The notes under the pieces: model-generated
The model's database searches: none
What the model saw: the letters and a program-made list of their open reading frames with translations, nothing else
What the model was told of the DNA's origin: nothing
NCBI GenBank assembly: GCA_963816065.1
Contig: CAWFJG010000019.1
Span: forward strand, 1 to 64,000
DNA: 64,000 nt
From: Roseiarcus sp963816065
GTDB taxonomy: Bacteria > Pseudomonadota > Alphaproteobacteria > Rhizobiales > Beijerinckiaceae
Direction of reading: 5' to 3'
Shown: positions 16,942-25,953 of the stretch, piece by piece
Numbering within the stretch: the stretch's first letter is position 1
Layout: each line of letters opens with the position of its first letter
Translations under genes and position numbers: made by a program

Positions 16942-18501
16942 CTATGTGACGGTGAACTGCGTCATCATTCCGGAATCCTCGTGCTCGAGGATGTGGCAGT
17001 GCGCCATATAGGGCGCGTCGGGTCCGGCCGAATGCGGAAAGTTCACGAGGATCTCGCTGACCCCGCCGTTCGCAATCGGCGCGGTGTCCTTCCAGCCGGC
17101 GCGATACGCCTCGGGCTTCTGTCCGTTCTGCGACACGATGCGGAACTGGCAGCCGTGAATATGGACCGGATGCGGCATCGAGTCGCCGCCCTCGGAGATC
17201 CGCCACCGCAGATCCTGGCCGCGCTTCGCCGAGAAGCCGGGCTTGCCGAGCGCGAAAGACCTGCCGTTGATTCCGTTGGCGGAAAGCTGTTCCGTCAGGG
17301 GCAGTTCCGGCTGGTCTTCAATCAGCCGCGTCACCCGGGCGACGACAGCCGGATCGATCGTCCCGCTCTTGCTCATCCCCAGCCCCGCCTGCATCAGCGG
17401 CGCCATGCCGTCCTTGTCGCGGAACATATTCATGACCAGTCCCTGGCCGATGTCCGGCAGGGCCGGCGGCAGGGACGGCATCTCGGCAAGCGAGGTCGGA
17501 AGCCGCCCCGACCCATCGGCTCCGTCGGGCCGGATCGTGACGAGCGGAAGGGGGGCGTCGAACGGCGGCAACCGCATGATGGGCGCGCCGGAGGGCGCCG
17601 CGACGAGATCGAACGGCGCGCCGGAGCGGCAATCCACCATGACCTCGAAGCGCTCGCCCGCGAAGATCGCGATCTCCTTCATCTCGACCGGGCTTTCCAG
17701 GAGACCGCCGTCCGAGCCGATGACGAACAGCGATCGCCCGTCCGAAGCCTTGAGCAGGTAACTGCGGGCGTTGGAGCCGTCGAGCAGGCGCAGGCGGATC
17801 CAGCCGCGCGCCGTTCGCGCCTCGGGATAGCGGGCGCCGTTCACCAGCGCCAGATCGCCGATATAGCCCGTCGTCACCGCGGTGATGTTCATCCGATGGA
17901 AGAACTGCGCGTCGGGCCGGAAGCGGCGGTCCTGGATGATCAGCGGAATGTCGTCCACGCCCCAGCGGGAAGGCAGTCCAAGCCGGTTGGTATCGTCGTC
18001 GTCGACGATCAGCAGGCCGGCGAGACCCTTGATGACCTCCGCGGCTGTGGTCGGATAGAAATGCGGGTGGAACCAGAGGGTCGCGGCCGGCTGGTCGATC
18101 GTCAGGCTCGGTCGCCAATGGGCTTCGGGCGCGACGGGACGATGCGGACCGCCGTCGACGTCGCCGGGAATGATCAGACCGTGCCAATGCACGGTCGTCG
18201 GCGCCGGGAGATGGTTGGCGAAGTCGATGGTCACGGTCTGGCCGCGCCGCAAACGCAACGCCGGGCCCAGGAAGGGACCGTCGTAGCCGGAGGTCGCCGT
18301 CATTCGGCCCGGCAGAAAGCCGACCTCTCCGGGACGGGCGCTGAAGGCGACTTCGCCGTGTGCGTCAGGCCTGATTTGCGCCGGAATCGGCAAGGCGGGC
18401 CGGGCGGCGTCGAGGGCCGCCGCAATGGGGCCGCGCAAGGCGGCGACGGTCCCGACCGCCGCCCCGCCAAACAACGCGCTGCGACGGGATAGGTCGGTCA
18501 T
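16942..18501 (-). CDS. CueO-like multicopper oxidase (Tat-exported)
   Basis: A 519-residue periplasmic oxidase. The N-terminus has a twin-arginine signal (LSRRSALFGG) and a hydrophobic region ending near residue 30. The four copper motifs are visible: HWHG and HPH in domain one, HPVHIHG, and HCHILEHEDSGMM at the C-terminus with the Cys-His-Met type-1 ligands. The HCH-x-LEHED-x-GMM ending is that of CueO, which oxidises Cu(I) in copper tolerance. The methionine-rich insert of enterobacterial CueO is absent. The ATG at 18501 is chosen over a TTG at 18534 because of AGG spacing and family length. Divergent from transaldolase. Confidence 0.85.
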   Translation of the reverse strand: MTDLSRRSALFGGAAVGTVAALRGPIAAALDAARPALPIPAQIRPDAHGEVAFSARPGEVGFLPGRMTATSGYDGPFLGPALRLRRGQTVTIDFANHLPAPTTVHWHGLIIPGDVDGGPHRPVAPEAHWRPSLTIDQPAATLWFHPHFYPTTAAEVIKGLAGLLIVDDDDTNRLGLPSRWGVDDIPLIIQDRRFRPDAQFFHRMNITAVTTGYIGDLALVNGARYPEARTARGWIRLRLLDGSNARSYLLKASDGRSLFVIGSDGGLLESPVEMKEIAIFAGERFEVMVDCRSGAPFDLVAAPSGAPIMRLPPFDAPLPLVTIRPDGADGSGRLPTSLAEMPSLPPALPDIGQGLVMNMFRDKDGMAPLMQAGLGMSKSGTIDPAVVARVTRLIEDQPELPLTEQLSANGINGRSFALGKPGFSAKRGQDLRWRISEGGDSMPHPVHIHGCQFRIVSQNGQKPEAYRAGWKDTAPIANGGVSEILVNFPHSAGPDAPYMAHCHILEHEDSGMMTQFTVT

Positions 18502-18733
18502 GCGATTACCTGCCTTTGGCGTCGGCTTATTCAAGCCGTATACTGAGGTATCTCGTCATTCTTGGGAAGGAGACTTTGAGTAACATACGATAGACGTAAA
18601 TATTCGTCGGGCGACCGCCGGCCCTGGAAAGATCGCTGGCTGCGTCGGCACGTATCGGCTCGGCATATCGACTTGAAAACGCCTTGCCGCCGCGCGACAT
18701 TCAGTCGCGCCGTCACCGCCCCTGGAGGCCCTC

Positions 18734-19687
18734 ATGCCCAGCAAGCTCGACCAACTCCGCACCATGACGACCGTCGTCGCCGACACTGGCGACATGGAGT
18801 TGATCCGCCAGTTCCGCCCGACCGACTCGACCACCAACCCCTCCCTCATTCTCAAGGCCTCCGAACTCCCGGCCTACGCCCGCTTTGTCGAAGAGGCGAT
18901 CGACTGGGGCCGCAAGACGCGCGCGCCGGTCGGCGACGTCACTGATCGTGTCGCCGTCAACTTCGGCGCCGAGCTCACCACGATCGTCCCCGGCCGCGTC
19001 TCGACCGAGGTCGACGCCGACCTTTCGTTCGATACCGAGGCGATGATCGCCAAGGCGCGCAAGCTGATCGGCCTCTACAAGGAGCGTGGGATCGGCCATG
19101 ACCGCATCCTGATCAAGCTCGCCTCGACCTGGGAAGGGATCCAGGCGGCTCACACCCTTCAGGGCGAGGGCATCGACTGCAACATGACGCTGATCTTCTC
19201 GATCGCCCAGGCGATCGCCGCGTCGAACGCCGGCGCCTTTCTGATCTCGCCTTTCGTCGGCCGCATCCTCGACTGGCACGTCAAGGCGGGGCAGGGGCCG
19301 TTCGACGGCGAGACCGACCCCGGCGTGAAGTCGGTTCGCGAGATCTACGCTTACTACAAGTCGCACGGCGTCAAGACCGTCGTCATGGGCGCCTCGTTTC
19401 GCAACACTGGCGAGATCGAGGCGCTGGCGGGCTGCGACCGCCTGACCATCTCGCCCCAACTGCTCGAAAAGCTGTCGAAGGACGAGGGGACGCTGGTCCG
19501 CCGCCTCGATCCGGCAAAGGTCGGCCCCGCGCCGGCCAAGATCGCGATGGACGAAAAGACCTTCCGCTGGATGATGAACGAGGACCAGATGGCGACGGAA
19601 AAGCTGTCCGACGGCATCCGCCTGTTCAACGCCGACCTCGGCAAGCTGAAGTCCGTCGTCCAGCAGAGGCTCGCCGCGGCGGCCTGA
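18734..19687 (+). CDS. tal: Transaldolase
   Basis: A 317-residue TalB-type enzyme of the non-oxidative pentose phosphate pathway, transferring a dihydroxyacetone unit from sedoheptulose 7-phosphate to glyceraldehyde 3-phosphate. The Schiff-base lysine is Lys128 in RILIKLASTWEG. Family stretches TDSTTNPSLIL (about 30-40), the CNMTLIFS strand, ISPFVGRILDW and VVMGASFRNTGEI are all intact and the size matches class 1 transaldolases. The ATG follows GGAGG (CTGGAGGCCCTC). About 230 bp of AT-richer DNA separates it from the divergent oxidase gene. Confidence 0.93.
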   Translation: MPSKLDQLRTMTTVVADTGDMELIRQFRPTDSTTNPSLILKASELPAYARFVEEAIDWGRKTRAPVGDVTDRVAVNFGAELTTIVPGRVSTEVDADLSFDTEAMIAKARKLIGLYKERGIGHDRILIKLASTWEGIQAAHTLQGEGIDCNMTLIFSIAQAIAASNAGAFLISPFVGRILDWHVKAGQGPFDGETDPGVKSVREIYAYYKSHGVKTVVMGASFRNTGEIEALAGCDRLTISPQLLEKLSKDEGTLVRRLDPAKVGPAPAKIAMDEKTFRWMMNEDQMATEKLSDGIRLFNADLGKLKSVVQQRLAAAA

Positions 19688-19930
19688 CAGAAAGTCCTTC
19701 TCCTCGGGACAGGCGCCGCAAGACGCCCGTCTCCTGCGGCGCATTGCGGAGAGCGGCTAGACGAGGCGAGGGTCAACCTTGCTCGCCTGGCGCCGCCGCC
19801 GCCCGCGTCTGGGCTGGGAGCTGGCGATCAGGGCGAAGGATAGCGGCAGGCCCGGAGATGAATTTGCGTCGGGCCGGCTGAGGCGATCGGACGGCCTTTG
19901 GCCGTTCGCCCGAAAAGGACGCCCGCCGGT

Positions 19931-20428
19931 TCAGATTGGTCGGCATGAACTCGGGGCGCGCGACCGTCGTCGCTCCTCGACGCTCCGCTTCGCCCGCGCG
20001 TTCGGCGGCCGATAGGCGATCCGGCAGTGGCCGGCGCAATAGGGGCGGCGCTCGGCCGCCGTGAGGCCGCAATAGGCGAGTTCCCCGGTCGTTGGATCGC
20101 CGATCGGCCATCGGCAGGCCAAATGCCGGATGTCCTGAAAGCGCACCCGCCGCATCTCGCCGACCTCGACGTTGGCGAAGGTCCAGGCCGGCGTCCTGAC
20201 CTCGCCAGGAAGCGGGGCCGGGGCTGGTCTTCGGCCCCCTGCGGCTGCGGCCGGCGGAACGCGCGCCGAGGCGCGTCCGTCGCCATTGAGCTTGATCCCG
20301 ATCCGGTTCGCCTTGCCGATCACTGCGTTGCGCGATTCGGCGCCGAGCGCCGCTGCGATCCGGGCTGCGCTGAGGCCCTCGACCGCGAGCCTCTTGAGCA
20401 GCTCGACCGCTTCGTCCGTCCACATCAT
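19931..20428 (-). CDS. gcrA: GcrA family cell-cycle regulator
   Basis: A 165-residue protein. The N-terminal helix-turn-helix (MMWTDEAVELLKRLAVEGLS, then IAAALG and RNAVIGKANRIG) is the GcrA DNA-binding domain. A linker rich in Pro/Ala leads to the C-terminal zinc-like module with CRWPIGDP and YCGLTAAERRPYCAGHCRIAY. In Caulobacter, GcrA associates with sigma-70 holoenzyme at promoters carrying CcrM-methylated GANTC sites to control cell-cycle genes. The start could be 20428 or the adjacent Met codon at 20425; the frame extends to 20452. Convergent with tal and divergent from the DUF5343 gene, with an AT-rich patch (about 20505-20550) that probably holds its promoter. Confidence 0.88.
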   Translation of the reverse strand: MMWTDEAVELLKRLAVEGLSAARIAAALGAESRNAVIGKANRIGIKLNGDGRASARVPPAAAAGGRRPAPAPLPGEVRTPAWTFANVEVGEMRRVRFQDIRHLACRWPIGDPTTGELAYCGLTAAERRPYCAGHCRIAYRPPNARAKRSVEERRRSRAPSSCRPI

Positions 20429-20670
20429 TCGCACACCCCGAAGGTCCAGCATTGCCGAGGATGGATATTCGTTTTGTCGACCAGCGCCGACCGAACGATC
20501 GGCGCACGAACCTTTGTTGAGAAAAAATAAACAACTTTATCAGATGTTTGTGCGAAAGGAGCCGTGGCGCAACCGCGTATTGCGAACCATCCCCCGGCGT
20601 TGCATATACGGAATAGTTGCTGCGCCGCGCGAATAGGCGTAGCCGCATTCCGAATGGCTGGGAGACCGTC

Positions 20671-21360
20671 ATGTCCCGCGACGGTTCGGAACGGTCGAAG
20701 TTGACGAGAACGCCGCCCTACACGTCGTATCGGACGTTCCGGACTTTCCTCGAGGATCTGCGCGAGCACGGCGTTCCCTCGCGCATCGACCGCAGCGTGC
20801 TCACCCGCTTTTCCGGCGTGGTCGGCGCCCAGTTGACGCACGCGCTTCGCTTTCTCGATCTGATCGAGGACGGCGGACGTCCGACCGAGCGATTGAGAGA
20901 ACTCGTCAAGGCGCAGGAAGCGGGGCGCTGGCCGGAGGCGCTGCGGGAGCGGTTGCGCGAGGCCTACGCCCCGATGTTCGCGATCGACCTCGAGGCCGCT
21001 ACGCCTTCCCATTTCAACGAAGCGTTCCGGAAGGCGTTTCCGGCCGCCGACGCGGTGGTGCAGAAATGCGTGACCTTCTTCGTTTACGCCGCGATCGACG
21101 CCGGCGTGACCATCAGCGGGCGGGTGATGAAGGGGCGGAAGCCAAGGTCGCTGACGCCTCGCCGCAAGCGTCCGGCCGCGCCGTCGCCGCTGCGCGAGCC
21201 GGGGGCGGCCTCGCCGCCCGCCGAAACGGATGGGGCGCGGATCGGGGACCGGAGGCCGTCCGAAATCCTGCTCATGCACCTTGAGCCGAAGGACATGGAC
21301 GACGAACAGCAGGCCGCCGTATGGACCTTGCTGAAGTACTTCAGGGCCAAGGGATTATGA
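20671..21360 (+). CDS. DUF5343 domain-containing protein
   Basis: A 229-residue cytosolic protein. The N-terminal two thirds contain the DUF5343 pattern: YTSYRTFRTFLEDLREHGVP, the IDRSVLTRFSG motif, then LTHALRFLDLIEDGGRPTERL. This has a winged-helix-like character. The C-terminal part is low-complexity, basic and proline-rich, ending with a short helical segment (AVWTLLKYFRAKG). The ATG at 20671 is preferred over upstream TTG 20617. The role of the family is unknown; it often occurs in accessory regions. It is divergent from gcrA. Confidence 0.75.
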   Translation: MSRDGSERSKLTRTPPYTSYRTFRTFLEDLREHGVPSRIDRSVLTRFSGVVGAQLTHALRFLDLIEDGGRPTERLRELVKAQEAGRWPEALRERLREAYAPMFAIDLEAATPSHFNEAFRKAFPAADAVVQKCVTFFVYAAIDAGVTISGRVMKGRKPRSLTPRRKRPAAPSPLREPGAASPPAETDGARIGDRRPSEILLMHLEPKDMDDEQQAAVWTLLKYFRAKGL

Positions 21361-21429
21361 CCGCAGCCAGGCGCGCAGTGAGGACCGAAACGACGTTTCT
21401 CTCCCGCGCTCCGCCTCGTTCGCTTCAGC

Positions 21430-22761
21430 TCACGCGAACGCCTTGGCCGCCGCCTTGTGCCTGGCGATCAGGTCGTCGAGGTCGACCCCTTCCGGCCGCC
21501 CGTCGATGACGCGCCAGCGGCCGGCGACCATGACCCGGTCGGCCGCGTGCGCCCCGCACAGGATCAGCGCCGCGATCGGGTCCTGCGCCCCCGAGAAGCG
21601 CGGCTCGTCGAGCCGGTAGAGCGCCAGGTCGGCCTGCATCCCGGCGCCGATGCGGCCGATGTCGTCGCGGCCGAGGCAACGCGCGCCGCCTTCCGTCGCC
21701 CAGCGCAGCGCGTCGTAAGGGCCGACGGCGGCGTGGCCATAGCGCAGGCGCTGGAGCATCAGCGCATGGCGCGCCGCCTCCATCATGTTGGAGGAATCGT
21801 TCGAGGCCGAGCCGTCGACGCCGAGGCCGACCGCGGCGCCCGCCGCCTCCAGTTCGCGGGTCGGCGCAATCCCAACTCCGAAGGCCATGTCGGCAGCCGG
21901 CAAATGGGCGACGCCAACGCCTGCGCGGCCAAGCCGGCCGATCTCGTCGCCGGTGAAATGGACGCCGTGAGCGACCCATGTGCGGGGACCGAGCCAGCCG
22001 GCGTCCTCGAGGAGGTCGACCGAGCGCTTGCCGAAGGTCTGGATCGCGAAGGCGTCCTCGTCCGGCGACTGGCAGAGATGACAGTGCAGGCGCGCGTCGT
22101 AGCGCTCGGCGAGCGCGGCCGATTCCGCCATCACCCACAGCGGCACGGCGAGCGGGGAGCAGGGCGCGAGCGCGACCTGGAGCATCGCGCCCGGGTTGGG
22201 GTCGTGATAGGCCTTCAGCGCCCGCTCGCTGTCGGCGAGGATCGCATCCGCGCTCTGCACGATCGAGTCCGGCTGCAGGCCGCCGTCCTTCTCCGAGATG
22301 CCCATCGAGCCGCGGGTGACCGTCATCCGCACGCCGAGGGCCTTGGCCTCCTCGACCTCGATATCGAGGGCGTCCTCGAGCCCGGGCGGGAAGAGGTTGT
22401 GGTGATCGGCCGTGGTCGTCGCCCCCGAGATCAGGAGTTCGACGAGCGCCATGCGGACCGCGAGTCTCAGCGCCTCGGGAGTCATGCGGTCCCATACGCG
22501 CTCCATCGCCACGAGCCAGGGGATGAGATCCTTGCCCTCGCCGGCCGGATGGGCGCGGGTCAGCGTCTGGTAGAAATGGTGGTGCGCATTGACGAGACCC
22601 GGCAGCACGACATGGCGCGAGGCGTCGAACAGGGCGCCGCAGGCTTTAGCCGGCGACCGTCCGCGCGCGACGCATTCGACGATTTCCGCGCCGTCGACGA
22701 CGATGCCGCGCTCGGCTTCGGGCGCGAGGATCGCCAGCGGGTCCTTGATCCAGATGCGCAT
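21430..22761 (-). CDS. 8-oxoguanine deaminase (amidohydrolase superfamily)
   Basis: A 443-residue metal-dependent amidohydrolase. The metal-binding HHH motif lies in GLVNAHHHFYQTLTRA (about 57-72), with the histidine of LHCHLCQSPDEDAF, the AHGVHF motif and the late DGSASNDSSNM acid motif completing the site. The spacing and sequence around HHHFYQTLTRA match the group deaminating 8-oxoguanine (and possibly guanine or isocytosine) rather than atrazine or cytosine deaminases. It is divergent from a NitT/TauT-type binding-protein gene with 230 bp between them, so it probably acts on a purine taken up by that transporter; this link is inference. Confidence 0.85.
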   Translation of the reverse strand: MRIWIKDPLAILAPEAERGIVVDGAEIVECVARGRSPAKACGALFDASRHVVLPGLVNAHHHFYQTLTRAHPAGEGKDLIPWLVAMERVWDRMTPEALRLAVRMALVELLISGATTTADHHNLFPPGLEDALDIEVEEAKALGVRMTVTRGSMGISEKDGGLQPDSIVQSADAILADSERALKAYHDPNPGAMLQVALAPCSPLAVPLWVMAESAALAERYDARLHCHLCQSPDEDAFAIQTFGKRSVDLLEDAGWLGPRTWVAHGVHFTGDEIGRLGRAGVGVAHLPAADMAFGVGIAPTRELEAAGAAVGLGVDGSASNDSSNMMEAARHALMLQRLRYGHAAVGPYDALRWATEGGARCLGRDDIGRIGAGMQADLALYRLDEPRFSGAQDPIAALILCGAHAADRVMVAGRWRVIDGRPEGVDLDDLIARHKAAAKAFA

Positions 22762-22991
22762 GGTGGGCTCTCCGATGGAAAGGCGTCCGCGCGGCCCGGG
22801 GACCGGCAAGCGAAGGCGTGAACTTAGGAATCGACGGGACCGAATCGCATTCGTATGGTACCGCTTTGACGGGGGCCCCGCAGAGCTCCGTTCGGCCAAG
22901 ACCGGGCGGAGAGCGTCTCTCCACATAAGACATGGGGAGGCGTCGCAAGCGTTTCGGCGCCTCCCGAACGAAAGCGGAGGAGATTTCTCGA

Positions 22992-23993
22992 ATGCGTGTT
23001 GCGATCATCGCCGGCCTGCTCGGCGCGCTCGGCCTCGCCGGGCCGGCCCTGGCGCTCGACCACGTCACGTTCGGCACCAACTGGCTCGCCGACCCGGAAG
23101 CCGGCGGCTACTATCAGGCGCTGGTCGACGGCACTTACGAGAAATACGGTCTCGACGTCACCATTTTGCAGGGGGGGCCGAGCGCCAACGGCGGCATGCT
23201 GCTCATCGCCGGCAAGATCGAGTTCTTCATGGGCGGCGACATGATCGGCGACTTCCTCAACGCGCAAAACAACATCCCGACGGTCACGGTCGCCGCGGAC
23301 TTCCAGAAGAACCCGCAGTGCTTCATGTCTCATCCGGGCGTCGGGCTCGACAAATGGGAGGACCTGCCCAACGCCAATCCCGCCTTCGTCAGCGCAGGCG
23401 CGATCAACACCTTCTGGGCCTGGATGCGCGTCGCCTACGGCTTCAAGGACGAGAACATCAAGCCGTACAATTACAACTCTGCTCCGTTTATCGTCGACAA
23501 AAACTCGATCCAGCAGGGCTATATCACCTCCGAGCCGTTCGAGATCGAGCGCCAGGGTCATTTCAAGCCGAATGTCTTTTTGCTCGCCGACCACGGCTAC
23601 GACACCTATGCGACCCAGATCATGACGCGCCGCGAGATCGTCGAGAAGAACCCCGATCTCGTGCAGCGCTTCGTCAGCGCCTCGGCGATCGGCTGGTATC
23701 ATTATCTTTATGGCGACAACGCCAAGGCGAACGCGGCGATCAAGAAGGAAAATCCGGAGCTGTCGGACGAGCTGATCGCCTTCTCGATCGCCAAACTCAA
23801 GGAATACGGCATCGTGGACTCTGGCGACACGCTGACCAAGGGCATCGGCGCCATGACGGACCAGCGTTGGCAGGATTTCTACGACAAGATGGTCAAGGCG
23901 GGGGTTGTCAAGCCTGGCATCGACATCAAACAGGCCTATACGCTGCAGTTCGTCAACAAGGGCGTCGGACTCGATCTCCGGCCGAAGAACTGA
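22992..23993 (+). CDS. ABC transporter substrate-binding protein (NMT1/NitT-TauT type)
   Basis: A 333-residue periplasmic binding protein. The signal peptide (MRVAIIAGLLGALGLAGPALA) is cleaved near residue 21. The mature part begins DHVTFGTNWLADPEAGGYY, has the type-II binding-protein segments GLDVTILQGGPSANGG, a hinge-like YNYNSAPFIVDKNSIQQGYITSEP and VEKNPDLVQRFV. This is the NMT1/ThiY/SsuA-like group that carries sulfonates, pyrimidine or purine compounds. The ATPase and permease follow at 25954-27585 on the same strand but are separated by two opposing genes. The divergent 8-oxoguanine deaminase suggests an oxidised purine or related ring as ligand. Confidence 0.85.
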   Translation: MRVAIIAGLLGALGLAGPALALDHVTFGTNWLADPEAGGYYQALVDGTYEKYGLDVTILQGGPSANGGMLLIAGKIEFFMGGDMIGDFLNAQNNIPTVTVAADFQKNPQCFMSHPGVGLDKWEDLPNANPAFVSAGAINTFWAWMRVAYGFKDENIKPYNYNSAPFIVDKNSIQQGYITSEPFEIERQGHFKPNVFLLADHGYDTYATQIMTRREIVEKNPDLVQRFVSASAIGWYHYLYGDNAKANAAIKKENPELSDELIAFSIAKLKEYGIVDSGDTLTKGIGAMTDQRWQDFYDKMVKAGVVKPGIDIKQAYTLQFVNKGVGLDLRPKN

Positions 23994-24079
23994 CGCCGGG
24001 GAGCTGAAACGGTCGAGATCCGCCTCTTCCCCATGGCCTGGGACATTCGCGCATATGTCGCGAGTTTGGCCATCGGGCG

Positions 24080-24254
24080 CCCCTTCTCCGCGAAGCGGGG
24101 AAGGTGTCGCCGAAGGCGACGGATGGGGTGTGGTCCGCCGCCGCCAACAGTGTTCGATTTGCGCAACCGTCATAGCCAACCGCAGGCGGAGCCGCCCTGC
24201 TCGCCGCACCCTATCCGGCGCTTCGCGCCACCTTCCCCAGCAAGCTGGGGAAGG
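24080..24254. repeat. Large imperfect inverted repeat made of REP-type hairpins
   Basis: Two arms of about 50 bp (24080-24130 and 24207-24254) are imperfect reverse complements around a 76-bp core. Each arm itself holds two hairpins, one around CTTCTCC/GGGGAAG (left) or CTTCCCC/GGGGAAG (right), and one around CGCCGAAGGCG or GCGCTTCGCGC. This architecture is that of a bacterial interspersed mosaic (BIME/REP-like) element, common between convergent genes in Hyphomicrobiales. It sits between the convergent binding-protein and cytochrome c genes and may act as a bidirectional transcription barrier. Confidence 0.65.
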
Positions 24255-24310
24255 GTCCGCGCTCAGCTCTGTTTTCGCATAAACGCCCCGTTTCGGTAGA
24301 GAGGATCAGC

Positions 24311-24841
24311 CTACTTCTGCGACGCCGGCAGGGCGTTGTAGACGTCCGGCGGAAGCACCGCCGACACGGCGATCGGAACCTTGTCCGACGACTTGAAGGA
24401 CACGATCTTGTTGGGAACCGGAGGCAGGCTCTTCAGGAAGGCCGCGACCGCGACCGCGTCGTCGTCGGTCAGATGGGCGAAGGAGGCGGAGGGCATCACG
24501 CCGCTGAGCTCGCTGCCGTCGGGCCGCTTGCCCTTGCGGATCGCCGTCACGATCTGGTCGGCGGTCCATTTGCCGAGGCCCGTCTCCGCGTCCGGGGTCA
24601 GGTTGCCGCCGACGAACACGCCCTGGCCCGGAATCGAGAAGCCGACGTCCGAGCCGCCGAGATAGCGCTTCATGTCCGGGCTGCCGAGCATCCCGCCGGG
24701 GGTGTGACAGTCGGAGCAACCCGCGATCGACACGATGTATTTGCCGCGCGCGAGCTCGGCGTCGTCGGCGAGCGCGGGTGCCGCCAGCCCGGCCAGCGCG
24801 TACGCCGCCCAAACGGCCCTGCGAACACAAATCGCAACCAT
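24311..24841 (-). CDS. c-type cytochrome (monohaem, exported)
   Basis: A 176-residue protein with a signal peptide (to about residue 25, ending ALA) and one haem-binding CSDCH motif at about residues 42-46. The distal methionine is probably in the GVMPSASFAHLT segment. This arrangement resembles cytochrome c subunits of periplasmic dehydrogenases such as those for alcohols, aldehydes or isoquinoline. GGGAGGA precedes the ATG at 24841; the frame is open further upstream but only this start gives a signal peptide. It is encoded 30 bp after a methyltransferase on the same strand. No dehydrogenase partner is present. Confidence 0.82.
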   Translation of the reverse strand: MVAICVRRAVWAAYALAGLAAPALADDAELARGKYIVSIAGCSDCHTPGGMLGSPDMKRYLGGSDVGFSIPGQGVFVGGNLTPDAETGLGKWTADQIVTAIRKGKRPDGSELSGVMPSASFAHLTDDDAVAVAAFLKSLPPVPNKIVSFKSSDKVPIAVSAVLPPDVYNALPASQK

Positions 24842-24873
24842 ATCGTCCTCCCTCTTTCTCTGCGTAAGGCTCG

Positions 24874-25623
24874 TTAGCTCCCAGGAGTTCCTGCGATCGG
24901 GATCCCGGTCAGGTGATCCGGCACGCTCCACGACTGCGTCGGATCGGGCGTGTGGGCGACCGGCGCGATATCGCCGCGCCACGCCACCCCGACCATCTGC
25001 GCCGTCTGATAGACCATCACGCGCCAGCCGGCGGCTTCCAGCGCGCGCAAGCCCTTGGCGACATGGGGCGACACGAGGTCGTGGAAGATCGCCATCGCCG
25101 TCGGCTCGAGATAGGGCAGGCAGGCGAGCGCGTCGCGGGTGGGCGCCTCGCCGTCATGGTCGCCGTCGATGAACACGAAGGACCAGCGGCGGCCCGCTTC
25201 GCCGAGGCGGACGACCGCCGCGGGACTCGGCTCCGGGACGAGGACCGTGACGGCTTCCCCGCCCGCCGCTCGGACCGTCGCCTCGAACTCGGCCCGCCAG
25301 TCCGGGTCCGCCAGCAAGGGCTCGACGACATGAAGCGAGCCGAGGCCCGCCGCGATGAGATGGGCGGTCGACCAGCCGCGCCAGGCGCCGATCTCGAGGC
25401 CCGCCCGCCCGGCGAACAGACGCGCGCTTGCGTAAAGGATCGAGGCCTCGTCGCGATTGATGAAGCCGACGATCGGGTTGCGCCGATCCGCACGGTAGGG
25501 ATGGTCGATGTCGCGCCGGAGCCAGGGCCAGGTCGATACGCTTCGGTCGAATTCCTCCATGTCGGGGAACAGCTGATCGAGCCTCGGCGTTGCGAGGTTG
25601 CCGGCGACGTAGTCTCTGGCCAT
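24874..25623 (-). CDS. Class I SAM-dependent methyltransferase
   Basis: A 249-residue cytosolic enzyme. The SAM-binding fold is recognised by GLEIGAWRGWSTAHLI (motif I region, about 73-90), an acidic end of strand two (LHVVEPLL), and the FVFIDGDHDGEAPTRDAL motif characteristic of the Methyltransf_24-like group, followed by AIFHDL. The acceptor is not predictable. Just upstream of cytochrome c on the same strand, so co-transcription is plausible although a functional link is not obvious. A start at 25623 gives normal length; the frame extends upstream without family similarity. Confidence 0.75.
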   Translation of the reverse strand: MARDYVAGNLATPRLDQLFPDMEEFDRSVSTWPWLRRDIDHPYRADRRNPIVGFINRDEASILYASARLFAGRAGLEIGAWRGWSTAHLIAAGLGSLHVVEPLLADPDWRAEFEATVRAAGGEAVTVLVPEPSPAAVVRLGEAGRRWSFVFIDGDHDGEAPTRDALACLPYLEPTAMAIFHDLVSPHVAKGLRALEAAGWRVMVYQTAQMVGVAWRGDIAPVAHTPDPTQSWSVPDHLTGIPIAGTPGS

Positions 25624-25953
25624 CGAAATCCGAACCTTCCGCGAGCCCGTCGTTGGACGTGGCCCGCGGATTGCACGGGCGGGAGTTCGCCGTCAAGCCG
25701 GCGCCGCCGGATGGCGCCCGCAAGGCGCGAGGGTCGATCGTTTGACCGCCACGATTGACCCCGGTAAACTTTCATGAACGGTCTAGTGGGAAAAGCGTCC
25801 GGCAGGACGCAGCCAGGAAGACGATGGGCAGGAAATCGAAGGACCCGCAGGGCGCGGGCAACCGGGAGCGGCCGGTGATCCCGATTGGCGGGTCCGGACG
25901 GCGGACGCTGCCTCGGGCGCCCCGGGGCCGCGGCTGTGCGCTCGAGTCCGGGC
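25624..25953. other. Intergenic region between divergent methyltransferase and ABC ATPase genes
   Basis: About 330 bp. Open frames cross it on both strands but they are continuations of neighbouring frames and have no recognisable product or ribosome binding site. An AT-richer stretch at about 25760-25790 (GGTAAACTTTCATGAACGG) is the likeliest place for promoters. I see no operator or riboswitch that I could name. Confidence 0.35.

Noticed and set aside
24033..24299. Short plus-strand frames downstream of the binding-protein gene
   Set aside because: They are translations of the palindromic REP-like repeat.
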